DNA of 64,000 bases from Amorphophallus konjac (lineage: Eukaryota; Streptophyta; Magnoliopsida; Alismatales; Araceae), in assembly GCA_022559845.1 (NCBI GenBank), contig JAHNEJ010002117.1, positions 1 through 64,000 on the forward strand, in the 5' to 3' direction. How positions within the stretch are numbered: the stretch's first letter is position 1; every line of letters begins with the position of its first letter. Shown piece by piece: positions 1 to 10,560 of the stretch. Under the pieces are notes generated by a model that saw only the letters and a program-made list of their open reading frames with translations, was not told the origin of the DNA and did no database searches. A program made the position numbers and the translations under genes.

Positions 1-675
1 TAAACAAAAATGATGATGATCTAAGTTCACATGAATAATCGTTGGATAGGCCGTTAGGTTGGAAAATTTGAGGATGACGGTTCTATCTTGCACGCCGTGG
101 TTGCAGATGGTATCTTGACTCTGGTTTCCCCAATCTAGCAATATTATTCTCGAGTATCTTGTTATTTTATCTTTCTTTGCATAAACTTTGAAGATTTGTT
201 TTTCTTTAGCCCAGCATGCATCATACGCGTTCTTTGAGCATTCATGAGCTTCATTTGTTTAAGAGGTCTCATTGACGGTGAACAGCTGTGTTCTTAATCC
301 CGGATAAGGAGAATTATTCCACTCTGAATTTGAAGATTTCCTTCGATTTGCTCGCTTGATCTAGTTGACTGAAGATTCCTGTCTGGAGTTTAGTCTCTTT
401 CCTTTCCGTTGCCTCCGGCGGCCAGCCGTGTTTCCTTTCCTTAGTTAATTAAATCCTCCAGACTTGCGTCCTTTGGTTAGCTATTTCCTTGTGATCAGTT
501 TTGAAGTTTTTTCCAGAAAATTCTTATCGCTTGTTGGTGAAGAACGGGTGTCGTTTACCTTAACGCCCTCTTTTTGATCCACTCCGCTTCATTTCCGCTT
601 CATCTCCATGTTCCATTTCACTTTCGCTTCACTTCCGCTCGTTCCCCTGCAAAGAGGACGTTAAGGAGGGGCATC
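1..675 (+). mobile_element. 3' internal end of an upstream Tat/Ogre-like copy (partial)
   Basis: Non-coding sequence running straight into an LTR that starts at 676. It aligns in order with 28,281-28,953, the sequence just before the second LTR: shared landmarks are the 'aggccgtt' block, 'tagcaatatta', 'agcccarcatg', 'aatcctccaga' and a final 'gcaaag' plus purine tract. Because this is 3'-internal sequence lying upstream of the first LTR, that LTR must have served as the 3' LTR of another copy. The element runs off the left edge of the window. No open frame of interest is present. Confidence 0.6.
558..666 (+). promoter_or_regulatory. Long stem at the 3' end of the internal region, overlapping the polypurine tract
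   Basis: Arms 558-573 and 651-666 pair at 15 of 16 positions, with a 77-nt loop. The right arm runs directly into the purine-rich tract (about 662-671) that precedes the LTR start at 676. The same stem with different bases occurs at 28,876-28,944. A role in plus-strand priming or RNA packaging is inference. Confidence 0.5.
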
Positions 676-894
676 TGTTGACACCCGTTTTATACCCAAT
701 AAGTCGGGTCATCTCCTTATTTATTCAATATGATGCTCCGAGTTGTTCACTCTTCATTGAATTCCTTTTAATCAGTTGAAGTCTGTTTTCTGGGTCTCAA
801 TTCCTAGATTAGACCTGGTTCCTGGTGGCACTTCGTTCAAAAGCTTGACAATCCCTCCATTCTATTTTCTTGAAAATCAATGATAATAACGGTC

Positions 895-1170
895 TGGACT
901 AGGCGCGTCATTTCATAATAACGCATGAAGCCTAGGCCGTTACTCTTTGAAGAGTCCCAAGACTTAGGGCCTCGTTGTCCTTTGATAATAACGGTCTACT
1001 CTCTAGCCGTTTTTTTTCCTTATGACGCCCTATGCCCTGGCCGTTACTTACTTGCAGAGTCCTATTGTTTAGATCTTCTTCCCGACGATCTTATCCTTTG
1101 GATAGGGTTGAAAATGACGGTCGTTCCTTAATGCGTTACTTCCAAGTGGCGGTCTATCGTGTAACCGTTA
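895..1170 (+). repeat. Degenerate hairpin array in LTR U3 (AACGG/CCGTT arms)
   Basis: Repeated units of the form 'ataacggtct...ggccgttac' occur about every 50-60 bp upstream of the TATA box (for example near 882-950, 985-1010, 1022-1047, 1112-1168). Several arms are imperfect, for instance with GCGTC replacing one arm. The second Tat LTR carries the equivalent array with GACGCC/GGCGTC arms. Confidence 0.5.
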
Positions 1171-1386
1171 CTTCCTTCAGAGAGTCCTGACAGTTCAGGC
1201 CTTTTCTCTGCTACTCCGTGGACGAGATAGGGTTTTGGATTGGCGTTATCTCCTTCAATTCTAATCCTCAGGACTTCTCGTTTGTTTCTTTGGACTCTTG
1301 TTGATATTATCCTCAAAGATTTGCTAAGGATTATCCTCCTTTCTTGGCTGATTTATCTTCAACTCGACCCATGAGTTTTGAAGGTC

Positions 1387-1394
1387 TATAAATA
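1387..1394 (+). promoter_or_regulatory. LTR TATA box
   Basis: TATAAATA, 711 bp into the LTR. The second Tat LTR has the same octamer at 29,574-29,581. It is the expected core promoter for the element's genomic RNA, with transcription starting about 30 bp downstream. Confidence 0.6.
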
Positions 1395-1838
1395 GAACCT
1401 TTGATTTCATAATCAAGGGGGGGAGATTTTTGATTCACGACGAAGTGCTGCCGAACCCAGGAGCCATCTTCATCCAGGAGGAGTTGCTTCCCACGTCCAT
1501 CCATCTTCCAGTCAAGGGAGTACTTTTGTTTTTGATCTTTCAAGTTCATCTTTGCATGCTTGAGTTCTTCCTTGGTCTTTTTAAACAGAGCATTGTCCCT
1601 CCTCCTCCTCCACGTTTTTTTTCACTGTTGTTTTAAGCATACAAACATCCTCCCAACTTTTGAAAACGCCCAGAGGGGTTAAAAAAACCAAAACTCCCCG
1701 GTAATTCCCTCTCCTTTTGATGTTCTTAAGTTCTTTAAGAATTGATGCTATGCTTGTGAAGAGGGTTGATTGAGGTTGTCTTGTCTTGTCTTTCTATTTC
1801 TTTGGCAGGTTTACAGGTTCATTAGCACGAGGCCCAAG

Positions 1839-1858
1839 TCTTCTAGCCGGCTAGAAGA
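1839..1858 (+). repeat. 20-bp perfect palindrome just after the LTR
   Basis: TCTTCTAGCCGGCTAGAAGA reads the same on both strands, 23 bp after the LTR end. At the same place after the second LTR (about 30,121-30,143) there is a related but different self-complementary block centred on CGGCCGGCCG. Position suggests a dimerisation or packaging hairpin of the genomic RNA; that is inference. Confidence 0.55.
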
Positions 1859-2425
1859 GTTGGAGTTAAAAGAATTCAAGCTTTACTACTGCAGGTTGTC
1901 TGACGGTCTGGTTTAGGAGCGTCACTCTCTTCTGGCGGTCTAGGGTGGGACCGTTATTTATAAGCGACGCACGGGTCTCTGGCCGTCACTTTCAAGCTGA
2001 TCTGCAGGCTTTCTTTGGTTTTCTCTCCCGTGGGCGGGTGCTTCATCCTCCTATTTCCAAGGTATATTCGAGTCTTTGACTTGTGTTTACTTTGGTGGCG
2101 ATCACATCTTTCCTTAGTGCTGGGCAATAGCTATTTCCTTCATCACATCTTTATTTCCTTGCTTGTTCCACCCCTAGTGGTGTGTTTTTATTTACTCCTT
2201 GCTCCACGCCCCGGCGTGTGTTTTTCCCTTTTCCTTAGCGTAATTTGATTGAGATAGCATGCCCATGCTAGAGCTAGCTATGATTGCCTAGGTTCATGTT
2301 CACATGTTCATAGGTTTGAGCAGATCTTTGATTGCTTGTTTGTCATCTTGCCATATTACTTAGCAGCCCTCAAAAGTAAGATCAAAGATAGGCAAACAAA
2401 CGATCAACAGCGTGCCCCTCCCATT

Positions 2426-2611
2426 GGCGCCCTCGCGTGCCCCTCCATTGGTACCCTCGCGTACCCCTCCATTGTGCTCCACGTAGCACACTCCCCTTGG
2501 CACCCTCATGTGCCCCTCCTATTGGCGCCCTCGTGTGCCTCTCCTTTGGTACCCTCGCGTACCCCTCCACTGTGCTCCACGTAGCACCCTCCCCTTGTGC
2601 ACCACGTGCAC
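2426..2611 (+). repeat. Periodic hairpin array with co-varying arms
   Basis: Eight hairpins with 5-bp arms and a 6-nt loop (5-nt in the last) start at 2426, 2450, 2474, 2499, 2524, 2548, 2572 and 2597, a strict 24-25-bp period. Arms are GGCGC/GTGCC (one G-T wobble), GGTAC/GTACC, GTGCT/AGCAC, GGCAC/GTGCC, then GGCGC/GTGCC, GGTAC/GTACC, GTGCT/AGCAC, GTGCA/TGCAC. The loop is CCTCRY or CCACGT. It is two copies of a 98-bp, four-hairpin unit. Confidence 0.75.
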
Positions 2612-2830
2612 ATCTCCCATTGATTAGCCAATTTTGAAGTGTCATTATCATCATTTTAGTGATTTCTGTCAGCTATCAGGGTTTCGGTTCACTGAACCGA
2701 ATAACGCCCCCATCATTGTCGTTATTTCTTCATACAGCGACCGCGATAGAGGCGCTGTTTCAGTCATTTTCCTGCATTTTTGTCATTTTTATAATCCGTG
2801 CCCCTTACAGAGGCATCATTTCATCATTCA

Positions 2831-3324
2831 ACGCCTTAAACCAAGGCGTCATTTTGTTGATTACTATCATTTTACCCTTTACCTCATTACTATTTACAGT
2901 GTTTTGACGCCCCTTTCCAGAGGCGTCCGTTCTTCATTTGACGCCTCATTCCAAGGCGTCTTTTTTTTTCCTGCTGTACTTACTGCACGATTTGACGCCT
3001 CCCACGGAAGCGTCTTTCACTTATTCAGCGCCTTATCGCAAGGCGTCATTTTAGTATCATCATTGTTATTTATACTGCGAGTACTGTTCACTGCCATTTG
3101 ACGCCCCTTCCCAGAGGCGTCCTTTTGTTATTTAACGCCTCACATCAAGGCGTCTTTTCTGCTTGCTGTTACTTCCAGAAGCGTCTTTACTTATTCTGCG
3201 CCTTATCTCAAGACGTCATTTTATTATCATCATTTTCATTTATATTGCGAGCACTGTTCATTACTATTTGACGCCCCTCCCAAGAGGCGTCATTTCACTA
3301 TTTAACGCCTCACTCCAAGGCGTC
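2831..3324 (+). repeat. GACGCC/GGCGTC hairpin array in the leader
   Basis: About ten imperfect inverted repeats of the form GACGCC-(7-10 nt)-GGCGTC, often flanked by TT and ATTT. A clear example is at 2831-2849 with 7-bp arms ACGCCTT/AAGGCGT. A larger tandem unit of 170-195 bp carries several hairpins each, with equivalent GACGCC arms at 2905, 3100 and 3270. Weaker members extend upstream to about 2700. Confidence 0.75.
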
Positions 3325-3886
3325 ATTTTGTTCTGTGCCCACAAGCCTGCTGTGTGTTGCTGTTTGTTTGTACTGGTCTATTTTGATATCACCTGATTGA
3401 TATTTCCTGCATTAGATTGCATCCAGGGCATTGGTTTGGGAGACCTCCTCTCCCCACATTTTTTAGGAGCTACACCCCTATTGGTAAAGGAATGACCCTC
3501 CTTTGAGCATTCCGTCTCATTGGACCGGAAATTCCTAAGTCAAGCCTCCGTAAGTCCTCGCACCTGTGGATTCCCTCACGGACGCCAGGCAGGTTGTACC
3601 ATTGAAGTACCCGAAGTATAGTTGACCCATACGTTGGAAATGAGAGAGAAAAATCTAGATACCCATAGATTATACTCAAAATTTCAATCAGGATCCACCT
3701 TCAAAAGAGAGAACCTAATATTGAACTCATCCTAATCTTTAAGAAAATCTTAAAACTTTGGGCTCATTACAACTTGTGTGTTTCTTTTGCTTAAAGAAGG
3801 TGATATTCATTGATTATATCTCATTGCTGAAAATTTATTTCTTTCTCTCCTTAAGCATGAAATTGTGTTCAGGTAAAATCATCAAC

Positions 3887-5640
3887 ATGGCCAACTACGG
3901 GTACACTTATGATGATTATGAGGAGGGTCATTTTGACTCATTTCATGAGGTTCCTTCCCAAAATTCTGTTTATTACGATGGGAACTACGTTCCTTCTCCC
4001 ACTCACGTCCACATGATGGACACCACTCCTCCGGAGGTCGAGCCTTCTTCCCAAGCTCATCCTACTACGCAAAATACTTTCGGGGACGTTTCCTCTTCTT
4101 TTAATTTTAATGATGTTCTCAAAGTCCTTTCTCAGCTGGATGATTCCCAGCGCCAGGCAGTTCAAGCCGCTTTGAAGGGAAAGTCTGTCCCGTCGTCCTT
4201 AAATCCTCCCTAGGCCATGGCTGGCCATTCTATCAATCCTCCTAACGACCAGGCGGTCGCATCTAGGGTGCCTTCGCGCCCACCAACTCCCGTTATGACT
4301 ACGCCGGCCCAACCGGCAAGTCACTCCGTTGCTAGGCCTCAACAACCTCCTGTTTCTCAAATTTTGAGAAGGCCTATGACAAACCAACACTCTTTTCGTC
4401 CGGCCCCAGCCGAGTCTGATAACCATGCTCTACTCCTCCAAAAGATGGCTAGTATGGAGGAACAACTTTAGAGAGTTACTGCATCCAAGGTCGCTCCTGA
4501 AATTATGCTCCCCCCTATGCCAGTTTTTCACCTACCACCATCTGAAATGCCAAATTTCCAGCGGTACAATGGCACGGGCAATCCGCACATCCATTTGGAG
4601 GACTTTTTGTATGAAGCATCATTCTGGCAGGATAATAAGAACTCATTGGCTTATCTCTTTAGGCGGTCTTTGGATGGCCCAGCACTGGAATGGTTTTATT
4701 CTTTGGAGCCGGCTGATGCCGGTGATTTTGATGTAGTTCAACGGAAGTTTTTACAGAAGTACAAGGACCGTGTGGGTCCCTCTTTGTCTGTTACTGATTT
4801 GGTTGCTGAGAAGATGAAGCCCGAAGAGGACTTCGTCTTATTTGCTGATAGATGGAGGGGTATGGCCGAGAAGCTAAAAGACACATTGTCAGAGACAGAA
4901 CAAGTAAAGATGATAATATCAAACTCCACTCCGCAATTCTGTCATATTTTGGCCATGAACAAATTGAGCACTATGGAGGAGCTCTATGAAAGAGCTAGAT
5001 ACATACAGACTCAAATGAAAGATTCGCCCATTATGGGCATGTTTGAGCCAAGGCCAAAGGTGATAAGGAAGAATGTTCATACTGGTAATACTGGCCCAAC
5101 TACTAAAGGCACTGTTATCAATGAGCAGGTGAGCGCATTTGGCAATTCCACTCCTTTCCGTCACCCTCAAAACCAAGGGCCATCACCACAACAGCCCGCC
5201 TTCCAGAACCAAGTCCACCAGCCAAATAATAATCCTCCTCAGACCTTAAGGCCTCCTCCACCTCCTCAACAACAACAACAACTACCCTTTGCTCCACAAA
5301 ACCAATATCACCAGGTGCCCCCCCGGCTAATTATCAACCACAACAACTGCAACAACCAAGAAGGCCGATGGGCCCACGAAGAGCCCAATACCCTCCTCTA
5401 CCTGAGAGTTTGTCAGACATTTTTAACGCCCTCATGGCTGCTAACCTGCTCACATTGTCTAAAGAAAGGGCAGTATGGCCGCAAAATGTGGACACCTCCC
5501 GGTATTGTGTCTTCCATCGGCAGCCGGGGCACAACATTGATTATTGTTTTCACTTTAAGGATTACATACATGACATGAATGATCAAGGTGATATTAATTG
5601 GGATGAGATGAGGAGGGTCATCGCTACTTTAAAGGCTCGA
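3887..5640 (+). pseudogene. gag: gag (capsid/nucleocapsid) of the Tat/Ogre-like element, broken
   Basis: Start chosen at the ATG in the context AACATGGCC (3887); the upstream in-frame methionine gives a non-gag-like leader. The Retrotrans_gag domain lies at about 4,560-4,990 and contains the lineage-typical 'HLEDFL' and 'LDGPALEWF' blocks. A zinc-knuckle-like motif of the form C-x2-H-x4-H-x4-C (within 'YCVFHRQPGHNIDYC') lies at about 5,500-5,545. Two in-frame TAG stops (4211-4213 and 4469-4471) and a one-base frameshift at a run of seven C near 5316-5322 break it; the zinc knuckle is in the shifted frame. Gln/Pro-rich sequence separates capsid and knuckle. Confidence 0.85.
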
Positions 5641-7077
5641 AGGCCTCCTCGGCAGCCACCAGTTCAGCAACCACAGCAAGGTCAGCAACAGGTTCCACAG
5701 CAACAGCAGGCTCCTGCACCCCAGCCAAATATGGGGATTGTTAATAACCCGCTACCGGAGCACCCGGCTCAGAATCAACAAGTAAACCTTGTCACCTCAA
5801 TCCATGAAGTGGAGAGAGGGCAGGTTTGGCATAATGAAAATACCTCTGTCGGGGCCATTAATCAAAATCCAAATCAACCACAGCCACCTCCATTGTTAAG
5901 AAGGCCTCCACTTGTATCTCCTTCCCAACCACAACGTACCCTTATACACTCCACCACTCTTTCGCAGCCTCTTCTTTTACGCCAAACCCCGAACTCCCCT
6001 CCACACCAAAACCCTCCACCAAATAGACCTCTTCTTATCCGCCGCTCGCCGGCAGCCGTTGCTCCTCCTGTTTCATCTCCACCCACTACTACCATGATTC
6101 CAAGGCCCCTCCTTGTCACCCGGCCTCCGCCTTCCGACAACCCCCAGACGGCGAGGCCCCTTACAGGAACCCCTCCCCCTGCCAATCCAGCACCCAATAC
6201 CACTATTCCCTCTACCTCCTCTACTCCTTTACCCACTCCAGGCCCGACAGAGGTGCCCCGAACCATGATGCTCCGTAGCGGACGGATGTTTCACCGAGTG
6301 TTTCCCCAGCGGGAGCAGGAGCCAGTACAAGAACAAGGAGAGCCAGAGCAAGAGTCTACACCGGGCACAGAATATGACTTATTGAAGCATTTGGACAGAA
6401 CGCCGACCCGAATCTCTATTTTGGAATTGATTAAAAGATCTACCGCACATCAGTTGGCCTTGAAACAATACTTGCAAAAAGTAATGGTCAATGAAGACAT
6501 TCCTGTTGAACAAGTCACTACGGTTTTGAATCCGGCCAGCAATCAACCGTCTATTACTTTCTATGAACATGAATTAGCTCCTCAGCCGGCCAGAAAGTAC
6601 GCACTGTGTATCACTATTGACATTAACAAGATAGCTGTAAAGCAATGTTTGGTTGATACCGGGGCATCCATTAATGTTCTGCCGCCCAGCACCTTGAAGA
6701 TGTGCGGCATTTCGGAAAGTCAAATCCGGCAATCTACCATTACCGTCACAGCTTATGATAATACTAAGAAGCCGCCTCTGGGGATGATCACTCTAAGAGT
6801 TGGTCTGGGTCCAGTGATAGTCACAGTAGATTTCCACATTTTAGACATGGATCCGACATTCAATGGCATCTTGGGTCATCCTTATATCCAAGAACTTGAT
6901 GTTGTACCCTCCACAAACCATCAATGCATAAAGTTTCCACACAAAAGGCACATTATCAAAGTTACTAACATGCCCATCTTGCCGACAGAAGACATACATT
7001 CAGCAACTTCAGTGCCTTCCATGTGGCCTTCCAATAGGCCTTTGCTTTCAGTCTTGGATGTTGCCGACCCACGGTGA
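5641..7077 (+). pseudogene. pro: Pro-rich linker and aspartic protease (pro)
   Basis: Continues the shifted gag frame. Residues up to about 6,280 are a Pro/Gln-rich, low-complexity linker. The retropepsin-like domain follows at about 6,580-6,930: catalytic LVDTGAS with the aspartate codon at 6655-6657, and the distal ILGHPYIQ block near 6,867-6,890. It would cleave the polyprotein during particle maturation. The frame closes at a TGA (7075-7077), directly followed in the same frame by coding-like sequence, so this is probably a nonsense mutation rather than the natural end. Confidence 0.8.
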
Positions 7078-7860
7078 GAGTTGTTGAGACCCCCAGTCAT
7101 TAAACCAGCTTCACCTCTAGTAACACCCCTGCCTTCCCAAGGAAAGAAAAAGAAGAACATGATGAACACGCTTGGATGGAATATCTTATTAAAAATGGGG
7201 TATAAAACTGATAAAGGCTTAGGGGTCAATCTCCAAGGCCGGGTTAAGCCAATCATACACCAAAAGATGATTCACCGAGGTGGCCTAGGGTATAAATGCC
7301 CGAGCAAAAGCAAAGATGAAGATGGGCCATGGGCCGTCATGACTTCCACTCTTAAGATAGACCGGCAGCCTCTTACGTGGACCGTACAAACACATTTTAT
7401 AAAAGGGGGGACTCATAATAATGAGCAAACTACACTTGTTACTTCCATGTTGGACTGTCAAGATGTGCATGCAAGGCAGTTTGCTCGCCACATAGCCCCA
7501 CTGGCTACTTACAAAGCCTTGGAATCCTTGCGGCCAGATAAGAGAAGAAAGATGGATGACCCCGAATGTGACTGGTACAGATGGTTCGACATGAATGACA
7601 TTGCCATTGCTCTAAGCCGACTGTTTATGCCGACTGATCCGGAATGGCCGCCGTTGATTCATGAGTTGATTAAGAAGCCAGCAGTAATTATAGACAAGAG
7701 GCAGTTGTTAAGTGATTATATAGATACTGGAGTGCCTGATGTCCCATTTGAGGAGGGCTTCAACATAGACAGGCTGTGGGTCGGCCTCTTCTTTGTCAAA
7801 ACCATTCATCCAACGGCCTTGGTCCATTTGTTTAATAAAATGTTTTGCTCAGACATCCCT
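7078..7860 (+). pseudogene. Post-protease region with G-patch domain
   Basis: Same frame as protease after one TGA. A glycine-rich G-patch-like motif lies at about 7,165-7,290, with the pattern ILLKMGYKTDKGLG followed by a glycine-arginine-proline stretch. G-patch domains bind RNA or RNA helicases and occur in some Tat/Ogre elements downstream of protease. A conserved-looking but unnamed stretch follows (about 7,420-7,800, with DPECDWYRWFDMNDIA). After about 7,860 the sequence loses coding character. Confidence 0.65.
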
Positions 7861-8285
7861 AGACCGCCTGCGGTCTTAATAACTTTTTCTCCAAATTCAT
7901 TTCCAGCTTCTCCATTAATTCCTCCCTTGCTCCTCGAGCAATTTTCCAAATTCTCCATCACGCCCTCGCACGGGCCATCACCCATTCAATCTTTTGCCAG
8001 TCTTTCAATTTCAACTCTTCCTTCTATTCCCCCCTCACATTGCCTCCTTCTGGAAAAGAAAAATGAAAACGAAAAAAAAATGCCAAAATTCCAACTTTTC
8101 AATCATACATCTCCATTGAGGAGACCTCCTACCTTCTCCCTGAGTGTGTCCCGACCCAAGGACCGCTCTTTCAGGATTCATTGGTAGATCTTTTCTACCC
8201 CTCTGGCGAGGGGTCTTCATCTGTATCTCCTTTTGTACCCGCTTTTCCCCTCCTTTCTCATCTTTGTCAAATTCTAGTGATCAGG
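7861..8285 (+). other. Intron-like spacer between protease and RT
   Basis: Pyrimidine-rich, low-coding sequence between the protease/G-patch frame (frame 1) and the RT frame (frame 2). Ogre elements are known to carry a spliced intron between protease and RT, and the frame change fits that. A plausible acceptor is the TTCTAG at about 8,272-8,277. I could not fix a donor, so boundaries are approximate. Confidence 0.45.
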
Positions 8286-9560
8286 CTAGTTGTTCTTTTT
8301 CTTCTAATGTTAAGACTCATGGGGTAGTTTCACATAAGAAATCCAAGGGTAAGCAGATTCCCCGTAGATTCTTGTTGGAATTAGCTAGAAGGTGTCAGGC
8401 TTGTTTAGCCATCCCCGAATTCGTGGAGAATCCGATTATCCTGCCAGAAATAGAATATGAGGATGCTTATGCTTTTAATGAGGGTTTTGGTGTTTACGAG
8501 ATTATGAATGATGAAGACCCTATTGAAGAGGGGGATGAAGGTTGTGAAGAATATGAGGACGAGGCTGATGCTTTTGCTAGTGGCATGAGGAGATTTGATG
8601 AACCATCAGCCTCAGTAGAAGAGCCTACCAAAGAAATAAATCTGGGTACTGAGGAAGACCCTAGGATTGTCCTCATCAGCAAAAACTTGCCGCCATCCGA
8701 AGAGGAGGCGCTTATTTTGGTCCTCCAAGAATATAAGGACACGTTCGCATGGAGTTATGAAGATATGCCTGGACTAGACCCTGCGCTTGTCGAACATCGG
8801 CTTACACTTAAGCCGGGGTCTGTCCCGGTCAAATAGCGGTTGAGACGTTTCCACCCTAATATGGCGTTAAAGATGAAAGAAGAGGTCGATAAGCTTCATA
8901 AGGTTAGATTCGTCAGAGTTGTCCTCTATCCCAATTGGGTGGCTAACATCGTCCCGGTCATGAAGAAGGACGGAAAAGTTCAAATTTGTATAGACTTTCG
9001 GGACCTCAACCGCGCGTGTCCTAAAGATGACTTCCCCCTCCCTCATATTGATGTTTTAATTGACAATACGGCGGGATATGAGACTCTCTCCTTTATGGAT
9101 GATTTTTCAGGTTATAATCAGATTCGCCTGGCTGAGGAAGATCAAGAGAAAACATCATTCAGTACACCATGGGGAACTTATTGCTATGTGGTCATGCCCT
9201 TTGGACTTAAGAATGCTGGAGCCACCTATCAAAGGGCTATGATGGCAATTTTTCATGATATGATCCACATTTACATTGAGGTGTATGTTGATGACATGGT
9301 AGTGAAATCAAGGACAAGGATTGAGCATCCTGGGGTTCTAGCTAAAGTCTTGCAAAGAGCACGGGAGTACCAACTAAAGATGAATCCTAAGAAATGCGTA
9401 TTTGGAGTTTCATCAGGGAAGTTGCTTGGATTCATCGTGAGTAAGAGGGATATTGAGATTGATCCCAACAAGGCGAAGGCCATAAGAGAAATGCCTCCTC
9501 CCAGGAATTTGAAAGAAGTTCGAGGTTTGATCAGGAGGTTGCAATTTATTCACCGCCTTG
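8286..9560 (+). pseudogene. pol: Reverse transcriptase (pol)
   Basis: Starts with an acidic pre-RT segment, then a full Ty3/gypsy RT: 'VPVMKKDGKVQICIDFRDLN' finger block, SFMDDFSGYNQI, MPFGLKNAGATYQRAM, and the catalytic YVDD at 9284-9295. It would copy genomic RNA into cDNA. A TAG stop at 8834-8836 interrupts the frame just before the conserved 'RLRRFHPNM' block and looks like a CAG-to-TAG change. Downstream the thumb/connection region 'KEVRGLIRRLQFIHRL' is intact. Residues of the active site are all present. Confidence 0.9.
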
Positions 9561-10036
9561 TCTCCCAGCATTCACAAAGATGTAGGCCATTCTATGAGCT
9601 TACTAAGCCCGGAGTCAAGTTTATTTGGGATGACAAGTGTCAGGCAGCTTTTGACGGATTGAAGGATTATCTCTCAAATCCTCCTGTCCTGAGGCCACCA
9701 GTTCCAGGCAAACCGTTTGTTCTTTACATTTCCGTCCTGCATGACTCTGTAGGCGCTGTCCTAGCCCAAGTTGATGAAGAAGGAAAAGAAAGGGCAGCCT
9801 ACTATTTGTCAAAGCTTTTCAACCCCTGTGAGCAGAGGTACTCAGCCATAGAGAAGACTTGTGCTACTTTAGTCTGGGTAGTTCAGAAACTCAAGCATTA
9901 TTTCTTGGCTCACGAAGTTCACCTCATCGCCCGCATGAATCCAATCAAGTTCCTTCTTGAAAAGTCTGTTCTCACCGACCGATTGGCACGATGGCAAAGC
10001 TTTCTTTCTCAATTCGATATCATCTACATTCAGTAA
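9561..10036 (+). pseudogene. pol: First RNase H domain (gypsy type, degenerate)
   Basis: RT-linked RNase H with FIWDDKCQAAFDGLK at its start and 'LVWVVQKLKHYF' in the core. At the position of the first catalytic aspartate the sequence reads YISVLHDSVGAVL rather than the usual LDAS-type block, so activity looks lost. In Tat elements the original RNase H tends to act as a connection domain while a second RNase H follows. A TAA at 10034-10036 ends the frame in the middle of a conserved stretch and is probably a CAA-to-TAA mutation. Confidence 0.75.
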
Positions 10037-10560
10037 AAAGCGATTAAAGGCTATGCCATAGCAGAACATCTTGCTCACCATCCCCTCCCTAGATTTGACC
10101 TTGTTCGCTCAGAGTTTCCAGATGAAGAACTAATGTCCGTCAATCAGACCGATTCAATGTGGACGTTACATTTTGATGGAGCTTTGAATTAAAAAGGGAA
10201 AGGGATTGGTATTGTTATTCTATCACCGGAGGGTATCACTATTCCACTCGCCTCCCAGCTTGCATTTCCAGTTACAAATAATATAGCTGAGTATGAGGCT
10301 CTTCTGGCCGGACTAGAGGCCGCTCATCAATTTGGTGTTACCCAATTGCGGATTGTAGGTGATAGTCAGCTTATTCTTCGCCAAGTGCTCACCAAATGCC
10401 GCACGCTCAATCCTAAGCTCAAACCCTACCAAGAATTGACTTCTGCTTATACCAAGCTTTTCACTAAATTAATTTTCGTCCATGTTCCTCGTGATCGTAA
10501 TATCTTAGCTAATGCTCTCGCTTCTCTTGCATCTTCCTTGGCTTTCCCTTCCGGAAAGGA
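10037..10560 (+). pseudogene. pol: Second, archaeal-type RNase H (aRNH)
   Basis: Same frame as RT after the 10034 stop. Core from about 10,154: WTLHFDGALN, AEYEALLAGLE, VGDSQLI, then an RDRNILANALASLA block. The first three acidic positions are present. The last reads LANALA where the usual form is ADALA, so the final catalytic aspartate is replaced by asparagine. A TAA at 10190-10192 breaks the domain right after the first aspartate. A second RNase H here is diagnostic of the Tat lineage. Confidence 0.8.

Larger units (their letters stand above)
676..1815 (+). mobile_element. LTR of the Tat/Ogre-like element (first LTR)
   Basis: Starts TGTTGACACC after a purine tract and ends TTACA, 1,140 bp. 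The second LTR at 28,954-30,099 has almost the same length and order: TG start, array of inverted repeats in U3, TATA box, a block of the type 'aggggttTaaaa-ccaaaac' and a TTACA end. The two are strongly diverged and are not a fresh LTR pair. U3 carries degenerate hairpins with AACGG/CCGTT arms from about 895 to 1170. The primer binding site after 1815 could not be assigned to a tRNA. Confidence 0.7.
1816..3886 (+). other. 5' leader of the Tat/Ogre-like element
   Basis: Untranslated leader between the LTR and the gag start. It holds a 20-bp perfect palindrome (1839-1858), weak hairpins at about 1905-1995, a 24-25-bp periodic hairpin array (2426-2611) and a GACGCC hairpin array (2831-3324). 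From 3345 to 3886 I see no repeat or open frame that stands out. The equivalent leader after the second LTR is at 30,100-30,295. Confidence 0.6.

Noticed and set aside
1816..1835. Primer binding site of the Tat element
   Set aside because: The bases after TTACA do not clearly match a tRNA 3' end that I can name, so I left it uncalled.
2426..3324. Hairpin arrays as a CRISPR array
   Set aside because: No constant repeat with unique spacers; repeats are short, degenerate and palindromic, the context is a plant retrotransposon and no cas genes are present.
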